From positions 1,211,450-1,275,449 of the forward strand of contig NZ_JALIFO010000006.1 in assembly GCF_022867805.1 (NCBI RefSeq): 64,000 bases of DNA. Reading direction: 5' to 3'. The translations under genes and the position numbers were made by a program. The notes beneath the pieces were generated by a model that saw nothing but the letters and a program-made list of their open reading frames with translations, had not been told where the DNA came from and searched no databases. The stretch comes from Cuneatibacter sp. NSJ-177 (GTDB taxonomy: Bacteria; Bacillota; Clostridia; Lachnospirales; Lachnospiraceae). Below are positions 48,330-56,873 of the stretch, in pieces (position 1 is the first letter of the stretch; every line of letters starts with the position of its first letter).

Positions 48330-51243
48330 AGATTTATTGGAATACCTAGGCTATAAGATAAAAAAAATAGCCACATCCCGTTTGTTTCCGCTCTGTATCC
48401 TGTTTATCTTGATGTTTGGAGCGCTGGTTTACAAATTGTTCCAACTGCAGATTATTGAAGGAGCGGACAAGCAGGAAGAGTACATCAGCCAGAAAACCCA
48501 AAGAACCATCAGCCTGCCCAGCACACGGGGGAATATTTACGACCGGAATGGGAACCTCCTGGCATATAACCAGTTGGTTTACACGGTGACCTTGACGGAC
48601 ACCGGTGATTACAGCGACGGATATGCAAAGAATCTGATGCTGCTGGACTTAATCGGAATCTTGGATAAATATGGGGAGACGATTTTAACAGAAGTCCCGA
48701 TTGTGATTGACAGCAATGGGGAGTTTCAGTTTACCGCCTCCGATTCGGCGCGCCTGCGTTTCCTGCGAGATATGTACGGCAAAAAATCCGTGGAAGAGCT
48801 TCAGTCGGATACGTCGGGAAAAGTAGATGTCAATATTTCTGCCCGCGGCGTGTTTGATTATCTCTATGAAAAGTACGGCATCGGATATAAGAATGCCAAA
48901 AAAAAGCCCGAAGAGATGTACATGCTGGACAATGAGACGGCCCTAAAGCTGATCAATATCCGTTACTCCCTTGCCGCCAACGCGTTCCAGCGCTACCGGT
49001 CCATCACCATTGCCTCCGACATCCAGATGACCACCATGTCCGATATCTTAGAGCATTCCGACAGCTTGAAGGGCGTGGCCATTGAAGAAGAATATGTGCG
49101 TCTTTACAACGACAGCGAATACTTTGCCCAGGTGCTGGGCTATACCGGAAAAGCCAACACGGAACAGATCACAAGTCTGAACGAGGAAGCCGGAAGCGAA
49201 CGCTATTCCCTTGGGGACGTGGTGGGGCAGAGCGGCATCGAGGAGACCATGGAACAGGAGCTGCAGGGAACCAAAGGCCAGCGCACCATGTATCTGGACA
49301 GCCTGGGCCACGTATTGGAAATCACCAGCGAGACCGAGCCGAAAACGGGAAATGACGTGCATCTGACGATCGACCGGGATTTGACCATTGGAATCTATCA
49401 CATGATCGAGCAGCGGTTGGCCGGTATTCTGGAAGAGAAGCTGGTAAACGAAAAATTTCATGTGACGCCTAAGATGGGAAGCACCACGCGTAAGCAGTCC
49501 ATCTATGACGTTTATTTTCAGCTTATCAATAATAACATCCTCGATACCAATCATTTTTCCGAGGACGACGCCAGCGCGGCGGAGCAGCGGATTTATCAGG
49601 CGTTTCAAAGCGGGCAGGCGAGGGTCCTGAGTGCTTTGAAGGCGGAGCTTTTAAGTGAAAGCCCTACCCCTTACAAGGATCTGGACGCAGATAAAGCAGA
49701 CAGTGAAAAATTCATGCAGATCTATATGAGCTACGTCTATACCATACTGGATGACGCCGGTTATCTGCTGAAAGACAATATTGATACCGCGGATAAGACG
49801 TATATTGCTTATAAGACGGACGAGACGATCAGCCTGAAAGAATTTTTGCAGTATGCCTTGGCTCAAAACTGGATTGACGTATCCAAGCTGCCCTTGGACA
49901 GCAAATACACCAGCGCGGAGGAGACCTATCGGATTCTGGTGGACACGATCGAGGAGCTGGCGAAATCCAGCCCTAAATTCAGCAAAAAGATCTATCAGAA
50001 TCTGATTATGGATGATGCCATTTCCGGCTGCGACCTTTGTCTGGCATTGATCGATCAGGGCGTTTTGGATAAAAATGAGGATGAGATTGCCAGTCTTGAG
50101 ACACAGACGCCGTCCGCCTCCTTTGACTTTATCAAAGACAAAATCCATAATCTGGAGCTGACGCCGGCTCAGTTAGCCCTGGACCCCCATTCGGCTGCTG
50201 TCACAGTGACGGACGTCAATACCGGAGCGGTGCTCGCCGTGGTTTCCTACCCCAGTTATGACAACAATAAGCTGTCCGGCACAGTTGATTCCGATTATTA
50301 TTACAAGCTGACGAACGACCTGTCTTCCCCGCTCTACAACGGCGCGACCCAGGCCCAGACGGCTCCCGGCTCTGTTTTTAAGCCGATTACGGCCGTCGCA
50401 GCTCTGGAGTCCGGTGTGATCAAAGCGGATGATATCATTGACACCAAAGGTGTATTTACCGAGGTCGGTCTGAATTTGTCCTGTTGGTATATGACCTCCA
50501 CCGGAAACCCGCACGGTCCGCTGGATATGGTCGGGGCCATCCGCGGATCCTGTAACTATTATTTTTCCGAGCTGGGCTTCCTGCTTTCCAAAGATGAAAA
50601 CGGGAATTACAACGAACCGCTGGGACTGTCCGCAATTCAGAAATTTGCATCCGCCTTTGGGCTGGACCGGAAATCCGGCATTGAAATCAAGGAGAAAGAG
50701 CCCCATATTTCGGATACGGCTCCTGTTCCTTCGGCGATCGGACAGGGTACTCATCTGTTCTCCAATGTCCAGCTGGCCCGCTACTTAAATGCTCTGGCCA
50801 ACAGCGGAACCGTTTACAACCTGACTCTCCTAGATGAGATCACAGATACCGAAGGCAATATTGTCAAAGAGTACGAGCCGACCATTGCCAATACCACCGA
50901 TTTTGCTGCTTCCACTTGGTCTACCGTACATCAGGGAATGTATGAAGTGCTGAACAGTGACGGTTCCTCGGCGCACCGTTCCTTTACCGCATCGGTGACA
51001 GCAGCCGGAAAAACCGGTACCGCCGAAGAAAACAAGCTCCGTCCCAACCACGCCAATTTTATCAGCTATGCCCCTTCCGACAATCCGGAAATCGGCGTGA
51101 CAGTGACGATCCCTTATGGTTATACTTCCGCGCGGGCGGTGGAGCTGGCCAGCGATGTCTATAAATACTATTACAAAGAAATGACTCTGGACGAAATTAA
51201 AGAAAGAAAAGCAGAGTTGAGCTCAAACTATGTCGGCGATTAA
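48322..51243 (+). CDS. mrdA: penicillin-binding protein 2 (elongation transpeptidase) with a long insertion
   Basis: A 973-residue class B PBP, far longer than the usual 600-700. A short cytosolic part and one membrane helix (LFPLCILFILMFGALVYKLF) are followed by the dimerisation domain (STRGNIYDRNGNLLAYN). The transpeptidase has SVFK at residues 684-687 (catalytic Ser684), SCN at 743-745 and KTGT at 897-900. About 240 residues coded by 49440-50160 separate TIDRDLTIGIY from VTVTDVNTGAVLAVVSYPSYD; this helical, Asp/Glu/Ser-rich stretch is an insertion within the transpeptidase domain. I start at TTG 48322, 11 nt after GAGGAG, rather than TTG 48298. It partners RodA. Confidence 0.93.
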   Translation: MFRDLLEYLGYKIKKIATSRLFPLCILFILMFGALVYKLFQLQIIEGADKQEEYISQKTQRTISLPSTRGNIYDRNGNLLAYNQLVYTVTLTDTGDYSDGYAKNLMLLDLIGILDKYGETILTEVPIVIDSNGEFQFTASDSARLRFLRDMYGKKSVEELQSDTSGKVDVNISARGVFDYLYEKYGIGYKNAKKKPEEMYMLDNETALKLINIRYSLAANAFQRYRSITIASDIQMTTMSDILEHSDSLKGVAIEEEYVRLYNDSEYFAQVLGYTGKANTEQITSLNEEAGSERYSLGDVVGQSGIEETMEQELQGTKGQRTMYLDSLGHVLEITSETEPKTGNDVHLTIDRDLTIGIYHMIEQRLAGILEEKLVNEKFHVTPKMGSTTRKQSIYDVYFQLINNNILDTNHFSEDDASAAEQRIYQAFQSGQARVLSALKAELLSESPTPYKDLDADKADSEKFMQIYMSYVYTILDDAGYLLKDNIDTADKTYIAYKTDETISLKEFLQYALAQNWIDVSKLPLDSKYTSAEETYRILVDTIEELAKSSPKFSKKIYQNLIMDDAISGCDLCLALIDQGVLDKNEDEIASLETQTPSASFDFIKDKIHNLELTPAQLALDPHSAAVTVTDVNTGAVLAVVSYPSYDNNKLSGTVDSDYYYKLTNDLSSPLYNGATQAQTAPGSVFKPITAVAALESGVIKADDIIDTKGVFTEVGLNLSCWYMTSTGNPHGPLDMVGAIRGSCNYYFSELGFLLSKDENGNYNEPLGLSAIQKFASAFGLDRKSGIEIKEKEPHISDTAPVPSAIGQGTHLFSNVQLARYLNALANSGTVYNLTLLDEITDTEGNIVKEYEPTIANTTDFAASTWSTVHQGMYEVLNSDGSSAHRSFTASVTAAGKTGTAEENKLRPNHANFISYAPSDNPEIGVTVTIPYGYTSARAVELASDVYKYYYKEMTLDEIKERKAELSSNYVGD

Positions 51244-51294
51244 CACCGTCCGCGGTGATAATCATAGATGGGAAATGAATGTGGAGGTAAGTAT

Positions 51295-52080
51295 ATGGGT
51301 GAAGTAATCGTGATTACCTCAGGAAAAGGCGGTGTGGGGAAGACCACTTCCTCCGCCAGCATAGGTACCGGCTTAGCCAAAAGAGAAAAATCTGTAGTGA
51401 TGATCGACACGGACATCGGGCTGCGGAACCTGGATGTGGTTTTAGGGCTCGAAAACCGGATTGTCTACAACCTGGTGGATGTGGTGGAAGGAAACTGCCG
51501 CCTGAATCAAGCTTTGATCAAAGACCGCCAGACTCCTGGTCTTTATCTGCTTCCGTCCGCCCAGACGAGAGACAAAACCGCGGTCACGCCGGAGCAGATG
51601 GTGAAGCTGGTCGACGACCTGAAACAAGATTACGATTATATTATCCTGGACTGCCCGGCCGGTATTGAGCGCGGTTTTCAAAACGCGATCGCCGCTGCGG
51701 ACCGGGCCTTGATCGTAACCACGCCGGAGGTGTCAGCGATCCGGGATGCGGATCGGATCCTGGGGCTCTTGGAGGCCGGCGGGATTCACCGCAATCACCT
51801 GATCATCAACCGGCTCCGCCCGGATATGATCCGGCGGGGAGAAATGATGTCGGCGGACGATGTCGTGGATCTCTTAGGTGTTCCGCTGATCGGCGTGATC
51901 CCGGACGACGAACAGGTCATCCTGGCCACAAACCAGGGCGTTCCGCTTTTGGAGAGCGGGGGCGCGGCCGGACAAGCCTACGAGGACATTGTACGGCGGA
52001 TTCTCGGAGAAGAGGTTCCTTTTCCGGACTTTAGTGAGACGAGAGGATTCTGGTCGAGGCTCTTCGGAAGAGGGAAATAG
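51295..52080 (+). CDS. minD: septum site-determining ATPase MinD
   Basis: A 261-residue MinD. It has the deviant Walker A TSGKGGVGKTT (residues 8-18), DTDIGLRNLDVVLGLENR and DCPAGIERGF, and ends in an amphipathic membrane-targeting helix (FWSRLFGRGK). The start ATG 51295 follows GGAGGT; the ORF extension to 51268 is not needed. MinD normally works with MinC and is released by MinE or anchored by DivIVA. Neither minC nor minE lies in this cluster. It is 14 nt before rodA. Confidence 0.94.
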   Translation: MGEVIVITSGKGGVGKTTSSASIGTGLAKREKSVVMIDTDIGLRNLDVVLGLENRIVYNLVDVVEGNCRLNQALIKDRQTPGLYLLPSAQTRDKTAVTPEQMVKLVDDLKQDYDYIILDCPAGIERGFQNAIAAADRALIVTTPEVSAIRDADRILGLLEAGGIHRNHLIINRLRPDMIRRGEMMSADDVVDLLGVPLIGVIPDDEQVILATNQGVPLLESGGAAGQAYEDIVRRILGEEVPFPDFSETRGFWSRLFGRGK

Positions 52081-52094
52081 TACGAGGGATAAGA

Positions 52095-53246
52095 ATGTTT
52101 CATCTGAGTGATTACAAGCTGAAAAAATTCAACTTCCGGATCGTGCTCATCATCATCGCGCTCTGTGCCATTGGCATTCTGGTACTGAACAGCGCGATGG
52201 TGAACGACGCGGACCGGACAGGAACCATTCAAAAACAGATACTCGGCTTTTGTGTCGGGGGAGCGGCAATGATATTTTTATCACTGCTGGATTACCATAT
52301 CCTATTGCACCTTGCCCCGGTTGTTTATCTGGGGGTACTGGGTATTTTAGGCGTGATCCTGATTCCCGGCGTCGGTGTTTCCGCCAATAACGCCGTACGC
52401 TGGCTGTCCATCGGGGGGATTCAGATCCAGCCTTCCGAGTTTGCCAAGATTGGCCTGATTTTAGTGTTTTCCTGGTTCTTCTGGAAGAATCAGGAGCGGA
52501 TCAGTCATCCGCTGGTCGTAGGCGGAAGCCTGGTTTTATTTGCTATCCCAGCTTTTCTGATTTACGAGGAACCGGATCTTTCGACCACCTTGGTGGTGGC
52601 GTTTATTTTTCTCGCCATGATTTACACGGCAAAAATCAGTTACAAATGGATTCTCGGAGCCATTGGAGTGGCCATACCGGCCGTTGGCGTCCTGCTCTAT
52701 ATTGCGATGCAGCCTGGCCAGACCTTGATCAATTCCTATCAGATCAACCGGGTATTGTCATGGCTCTATCCGGATAAATTTGAGTCCCTTGGTTTGACGA
52801 CCCAGCAGGATAATTCCGTGCTGGCGATCGCATCCGGACAGCTGCACGGAAAGGGACTGAACACCACCAGCTTTGAATCAGTCAAAAACGGTAACTTTTT
52901 GTCAGAGGAAAACTGCGATTTTATTTTTGCAGTGATCGGGGAAGAGATGGGTTTTATCGGCAGTATTGTTTTGATTGCCCTGATGGCTCTTTTGGTCTTT
53001 GAATGCCTGCGCATGGCCAGCCGCGCCAAAGATTTGGCAGGACGGCTGATCTGTACCGGCATAGCCGCGCAGCTTGCTTTTCAAACTTTTGTCAATATCG
53101 GCGTCGCCACCGGGCTTTTGCCCAACACCGGGCTGCCGCTTCCTTTTATCAGCGCCGGAGTCAGCTCCCTTCTCAGTATATTTATGGGGATGGGAGTCGT
53201 GTTGAACGTTGGCCTTCAAAGAAGAGACGACGCTCCCGATTGGTAA
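52095..53246 (+). CDS. rodA: SEDS glycosyltransferase RodA
   Basis: A 383-residue SEDS membrane protein with ten helices. Features include NNAVRWLSIGGIQIQPSEFAKI, the catalytic-type Asp in EEPDLSTTLVV, the extracellular loop with the QQDNSVLAIASGQLHGKGL segment, and the FIFAVIGEEMGFIG and GLPLPFISAGVSSLL segments. It polymerises lipid II together with PBP2 for lateral wall growth, which fits its place after mreC, mreD and mrdA. FtsW is the closest alternative, but the cluster favours RodA. Confidence 0.92.
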   Translation: MFHLSDYKLKKFNFRIVLIIIALCAIGILVLNSAMVNDADRTGTIQKQILGFCVGGAAMIFLSLLDYHILLHLAPVVYLGVLGILGVILIPGVGVSANNAVRWLSIGGIQIQPSEFAKIGLILVFSWFFWKNQERISHPLVVGGSLVLFAIPAFLIYEEPDLSTTLVVAFIFLAMIYTAKISYKWILGAIGVAIPAVGVLLYIAMQPGQTLINSYQINRVLSWLYPDKFESLGLTTQQDNSVLAIASGQLHGKGLNTTSFESVKNGNFLSEENCDFIFAVIGEEMGFIGSIVLIALMALLVFECLRMASRAKDLAGRLICTGIAAQLAFQTFVNIGVATGLLPNTGLPLPFISAGVSSLLSIFMGMGVVLNVGLQRRDDAPDW

Positions 53247-53284
53247 ACAGCTCGTCTTATTGTGCCGCGAAAATAAATCTCTAC

Positions 53285-53313
53285 TTGTACTTTTTCGCAA
53301 TATGTAATATAAT
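53285..53313 (+). promoter_or_regulatory. promoter of the small P-loop gene
   Basis: TTGTAC (53285-53290), 17 bp, TATAAT (53308-53313). The -10 is perfect. The start codon is at 53354. Confidence 0.75.
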
Positions 53314-53353
53314 AAAAAAAGAAATTCACATCACAACGCAAGGAGGAAACAGC

Positions 53354-53773
53354 ATGGTTCAGATTATCGCAGGTAGGAAAGGAAAAGGAAAGACGAAATA
53401 TCTTCTGGAAAAAGCGAATACGGCCATCAAAGATGCGCATGGCAGTATCGTTTACCTGGATAAGAATTCTCAGCACATGCATGAGCTGAATCGCAGAATT
53501 CGCCTCATTGATATGTCGGAGTATCCGATCCATTCGTATGAAGCATTTTTGGGATTCATCTGTGGGCTCATTTCTCAGGACTATGATTTAGAGCAAGTAT
53601 ATTTAGACGGTTTCTTAACATTATCCAATCTGAACGGTGACGAAATAGAAAAAGCGATTGACGAACTGGAAAAGATCTGCAAGAAGTATAAGATCACCTT
53701 TACGCTGAGCGTATCCGAGGATAAAGAAAATCTGCCTCCGAATGCCCAGGAGCGGACCATCATTGCTCTGTAA
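53354..53773 (+). CDS. small P-loop protein, often labelled PilT-like
   Basis: A 139-residue soluble protein. The start VQIIAGRKGKGKTKYLLEKA contains a P-loop-like GRKGKGKT (residues 7-14), followed by an IVYLDKNSQHMHEL strand and VYLDGFLTLSNL, which may be a Walker B strand. It is much too short for a PilT motor and has no pilus genes around it; the 'twitching motility' label used for relatives is not supported. RBS AGGAGG precedes ATG 53354. Transcribed alone from a strong promoter. Function unknown. Confidence 0.75.
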   Translation: MVQIIAGRKGKGKTKYLLEKANTAIKDAHGSIVYLDKNSQHMHELNRRIRLIDMSEYPIHSYEAFLGFICGLISQDYDLEQVYLDGFLTLSNLNGDEIEKAIDELEKICKKYKITFTLSVSEDKENLPPNAQERTIIAL

Positions 53774-53787
53774 TTCATACCATGAAA

Positions 53788-53825
53788 CTCAGCTCTGCCG
53801 GAAATTTTGCAGCAGAGAAACTGAG
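53788..53825 (+). terminator. hairpin after the small P-loop gene
   Basis: Nested stems CTCAG/CTGAG (53788-53792 with 53821-53825) and CTCTGC/GCAGAG (53793-53798 with 53812-53817). There is no T tract, so termination is uncertain. Confidence 0.35.
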
Positions 53826-53854
53826 CAGAGTCATTACATAAGAAAAGATCAGGG

Positions 53855-53877
53855 GCGCCTGCACGGGCGCCCCAATC
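53855..53877 (-). terminator. terminator of the DUF378 gene
   Basis: GGGGCGCC and GGCGCCCC form a perfect 8-bp stem with a 6-nt loop; on the minus strand it is followed by TGATCTTTTCTT. It sits about 15 nt beyond the stop codon. Confidence 0.75.
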
Positions 53878-53890
53878 TGTCGGGTTCTAT

Positions 53891-54100
53891 TTAAGACTCA
53901 GATGAATTCTGACGAACCCTTCCGTACAGGCTGATAAGATAAAGGCCTGCCAAACCGACGAGAATGTAAACCAGCCGGCTCAGCCAGGACATGCTGCCAA
54001 ACAAGGTGGCAACCAGATCGAAACGGAAAATCCCGATCAGTCCCCAGTTGATGGCTCCGATGATCGCAACTGTCAAGAGCGTGTAATCTAACCCTTTCAT
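53891..54100 (-). CDS. DUF378 membrane protein
   Basis: A 69-residue protein with two transmembrane helices. The sequence LTVAIIGAINWGLIGIFRFDLVATL and the second helix VYILVGLAGLYLI are characteristic of DUF378. I start at ATG 54100, where AGGAGGT lies 7 nt upstream; the ORF continues 59 codons upstream into the HlyD-like gene in antisense and is not credible there. It is the only minus-strand gene between 18 kb and 61 kb. Function unknown. Confidence 0.88.
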   Translation of the reverse strand: MKGLDYTLLTVAIIGAINWGLIGIFRFDLVATLFGSMSWLSRLVYILVGLAGLYLISLYGRVRQNSSES

Positions 54101-54191
54101 GAGCAATACCTCCTTCCATGCTTTGAAGTTAGGATTCCCGGTGGATAAAAATATATGAAGGAAATATTTTCCAGAACAGAAAGGAGAACGA

Positions 54192-55571
54192 ATGGCGAAG
54201 AAAAATTCCAAAGTAATCCGATATCGGAAACCGAAATCCATCAACATCGGCTTTCTGATCTTCGCATTCATTTTCATCTATCTGGCGTACAGCGTTATTT
54301 CCTATGCCTTCCGGGATAAAATGCAAATCTATGAAGTCGGCCAAGAAGTTGCGCTGGTGAAGGACACGACTTACACCGGGCTGATTCTCCGCACAGAAGA
54401 AGTAACGAACACACAGGCTGCCGGATATGTCAATTTCTATATTCGGGAAGGAAATCGGGCATCCGTCAATTCGGTGGTATATTCTCTCGATGAGAACGGC
54501 CAGTTTACTGAGATGCTCACTTCCAACGCATCCGATAACAGTAAACTTTCCCATGATAACCTGTCGGATCTAAAACGCAGTCTTGCGAATTTTAATCTAT
54601 CCTACAAAAGTGAACAGTTCCAGGATGTCTATGATCTGAAATATACCATCGATAATAAGCTGCTCAGCTTTGTCAGCACCAATTCCCTGGAGGATCTGGA
54701 GGCATTGGGGATCGACCCCAATTTTTTCCACACGATCCCGGCGGAAAAGAGCGGCGTTATTGAGTATTATACCGATGGCTTTGAGGGATTTGACGCCGGT
54801 TCGGTCGACGCAGATACCTTTGATAAAAGTAAATACGAAAGAAAGGACATCCGCAGCAGCGATCTGCTGGAAGGCGGTGCGCCTGTCTATAAAACGATCA
54901 CCTCAGAAGCTTGGTCGATTGTGATTCCCCTCTCGGATGAGGAGGCTGCGGCTTATCAGGATATAAAGTCCGTCGACGTCACCTTCCCGGAAAAGGGATT
55001 ATCCACAACGGTAAAATTTTCCGTATTCACCGGCGCCGACAGCGAGTCCTATGGAAAAATGGATTTAACCCGGTTTATGGTCCAGTTTGCCAACCAGCGC
55101 TTTCTGGAAGTGGAGATCAATAATTCCGAAGAAAAAGGATTAAAAATACCAAAGTCCGCTGTGCTGGACAAAGAATTCTACACGGTTCCGGTGGAGTACG
55201 GTACCAAGGGGGAGGATGGCATCACCTTTAACAAGGAAAATTATTCAGCCGGCGGCCCCACGGTGGAGGTGATTCAGCCGACGATCTATTATGAAGCGGA
55301 CGGCCGGTATTACCTGGATCCCTCTGAGGTGGAAGGCGGTCTCACTCTGGCAAAGCCGGACAGCAGCGACCGTTATACAGTGGGGGAGAAGGCAACCTTA
55401 AAAGGCGTCTATAACGTAAACAAAGGATACGCCGTTTTCAAACAAATCGAAATCATCGATGAAAACGAAGAATACCTGATTGTAAAAAAAGGCATGGACT
55501 ATGGAGTCGCAGTCTATGATCACATTTTGCTGGACAGCCGCCTGGCCGCAGAGGGAGAGATTTTATATTAG
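54192..55571 (+). CDS. HlyD-like membrane-anchored adaptor protein
   Basis: A 459-residue protein with one N-terminal membrane helix (INIGFLIFAFIFIYLAYSVIS, about residues 16-36) and a large extracytoplasmic part. It has a biotinyl-lipoyl-like region split by a helical segment (DLKRSLANFNLSYKSEQFQD) and late beta-rich repeats (LKIPKSAVLDKEFYTVPVEY), as in HlyD/YknX-type adaptors of Firmicutes, but no ABC or RND partner gene is nearby. In Clostridia this protein often precedes sepF. RBS AAAGGAG is upstream of ATG 54192. It may support envelope or division functions. Confidence 0.75.
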   Translation: MAKKNSKVIRYRKPKSINIGFLIFAFIFIYLAYSVISYAFRDKMQIYEVGQEVALVKDTTYTGLILRTEEVTNTQAAGYVNFYIREGNRASVNSVVYSLDENGQFTEMLTSNASDNSKLSHDNLSDLKRSLANFNLSYKSEQFQDVYDLKYTIDNKLLSFVSTNSLEDLEALGIDPNFFHTIPAEKSGVIEYYTDGFEGFDAGSVDADTFDKSKYERKDIRSSDLLEGGAPVYKTITSEAWSIVIPLSDEEAAAYQDIKSVDVTFPEKGLSTTVKFSVFTGADSESYGKMDLTRFMVQFANQRFLEVEINNSEEKGLKIPKSAVLDKEFYTVPVEYGTKGEDGITFNKENYSAGGPTVEVIQPTIYYEADGRYYLDPSEVEGGLTLAKPDSSDRYTVGEKATLKGVYNVNKGYAVFKQIEIIDENEEYLIVKKGMDYGVAVYDHILLDSRLAAEGEILY

Positions 55572-55609
55572 ATCCCGCCGTGTTTTTTCCACTTTCAAGT
55601 ATTTTTCAG

Positions 55610-55638
55610 TTGACAGAAAACGAAAAAAAGATGATAAT
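55610..55638 (+). promoter_or_regulatory. sigma-A promoter of sepF
   Basis: TTGACA (55610-55615), 17 bp, GATAAT (55633-55638). The start codon is at 55683. Confidence 0.8.
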
Positions 55639-55682
55639 AGTAAGGGTATGGTAAAACCGAAATAAAACGGGAGATTGATGAG

Positions 55683-56231
55683 ATGGCAAATATTATTGAT
55701 AAATTCCTGAATTCAATGAAACTGAATGATGATGAATATGACGAGGAAGACGACTTCGATATGGAGGACGATTTCGAGGAGGAACCGGCTCCTTCGCCTC
55801 GCTTCGGCAGGAAAAAAACATCGAAGACGGCCCGTGAAGACGACGATATGGACATGCCTCCGATGGAGCGGGAACAGAAACCTCTCCGGGTAAAACGTAC
55901 CTCCGCTTCCAACAATGTGGTTCCGATGCGTTCCCGCAGCAATATGGAAGTCTGTATGGTGAAACCGGCGTCCATCGACGATGCCCGCGAAGTATGTGAT
56001 ATTCTTCTCAGCGGCAGAGCCGTTGTGATCAATATGGAGGGCGTACACGTGGATCTGGCGCAGAGGATCATTGACTTTACATCCGGCGCCTGCTATTCGA
56101 TGAACGGAAATTTGCAGAAAATCTCAAATTACATCTTTATTGTAACTCCGAGCAGTATTGAATTGTCCGGCGATTTTCAGGATGTGATCAGTGGAAGAGA
56201 AGCCGCTGCTGCTCTGAGCCTGGATCTTTGA
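55683..56231 (+). CDS. sepF: cell division protein SepF
   Basis: A 182-residue SepF. The N-terminal amphipathic membrane-binding helix is ANIIDKFLNSMKL, then an acidic and basic linker of about 70 residues, then the conserved C-terminal domain from VCMVKPASIDDAREVCDILL to IFIVTPSSIEL. SepF forms rings that align FtsZ filaments at the septum. RBS is GGGAG upstream of ATG 55683. It has its own promoter; a hairpin terminator follows at 56254. Confidence 0.94.
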   Translation: MANIIDKFLNSMKLNDDEYDEEDDFDMEDDFEEEPAPSPRFGRKKTSKTAREDDDMDMPPMEREQKPLRVKRTSASNNVVPMRSRSNMEVCMVKPASIDDAREVCDILLSGRAVVINMEGVHVDLAQRIIDFTSGACYSMNGNLQKISNYIFIVTPSSIELSGDFQDVISGREAAAALSLDL

Positions 56232-56253
56232 TTGAATTTGATGAAAAACTGGG

Positions 56254-56294
56254 AAAGCCATTCTTCAGGCCTGCGCCTTCGGAATGGCTTTTAT
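56254..56294 (+). terminator. terminator of sepF
   Basis: AAAGCCATTC (56254-56263) pairs with GAATGGCTTT (56282-56291), with an inner AGGC/GCCT stem, followed by TAT. The T tail is short, so some read-through into lspA is likely. Confidence 0.6.
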
Positions 56295-56318
56295 GTGTAT
56301 GGAAAGGAAAATCACTTT

Positions 56319-56873
56319 ATGAAACGATTTCTCTGGGCTCTCTTCGGAGTGGCCGCTCTTACCGGATTGGATCAGTGGACGAAGCAATTGGCTGTCGCCC
56401 ATCTCCAGGGACAGCCCAATATCCCGATCTGGGACGGAGTCTTCGAATTGCAGTTTCTCACAAACCGCGGCGCCGCTTTTGGTATCTTTCAAAATCAGCG
56501 CTGGATCTTTTTGGTGACCACCGTTTTGATCATGGCCGCCCTGCTCTGGTTTTTTATCAAATTGCCCAAGGAAAAGCGCTACCTTCCTCTGGCCGTAATC
56601 TGTGTCGCCCTGGAAGCAGGGGCCTTGGGCAATATGATCGACCGGGTCCGGCTGGGATATGTGGTGGACTTCCTCTATTTTAAACTGATTGATTTTCCGA
56701 TCTTTAATGTGGCGGACTGCTATGTGACTGTCGGCACTATTTTGGCCGCGATTCTTCTGTTGTTTTATTACAAAGAAGCCGACTGGGAGCGGATTACCGG
56801 AAAAGCAAAAAAAGCGCAGTCCATCGAAACCGCAGAGGCCGAATCCGATGAGAAAGAGGAGAACGTAAAATGA
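56319..56873 (+). CDS. lspA: signal peptidase II
   Basis: A 184-residue aspartyl protease with four membrane helices that cleaves lipoprotein signal peptides. Conserved boxes are TGLDQWTKQ, NRGAAFGIF, GALGNMIDRVRLGYVVDF (first catalytic Asp in the VDF segment) and FPIFNVADCYVTVG (second catalytic Asp). A charged tail of about 25 residues follows the last helix. I start at ATG 56319 with AAAGGA 10 nt upstream; the ORF runs back into the sepF terminator and is not used. It overlaps the rluD-type gene by 4 nt. Confidence 0.95.
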   Translation: MKRFLWALFGVAALTGLDQWTKQLAVAHLQGQPNIPIWDGVFELQFLTNRGAAFGIFQNQRWIFLVTTVLIMAALLWFFIKLPKEKRYLPLAVICVALEAGALGNMIDRVRLGYVVDFLYFKLIDFPIFNVADCYVTVGTILAAILLLFYYKEADWERITGKAKKAQSIETAEAESDEKEENVK

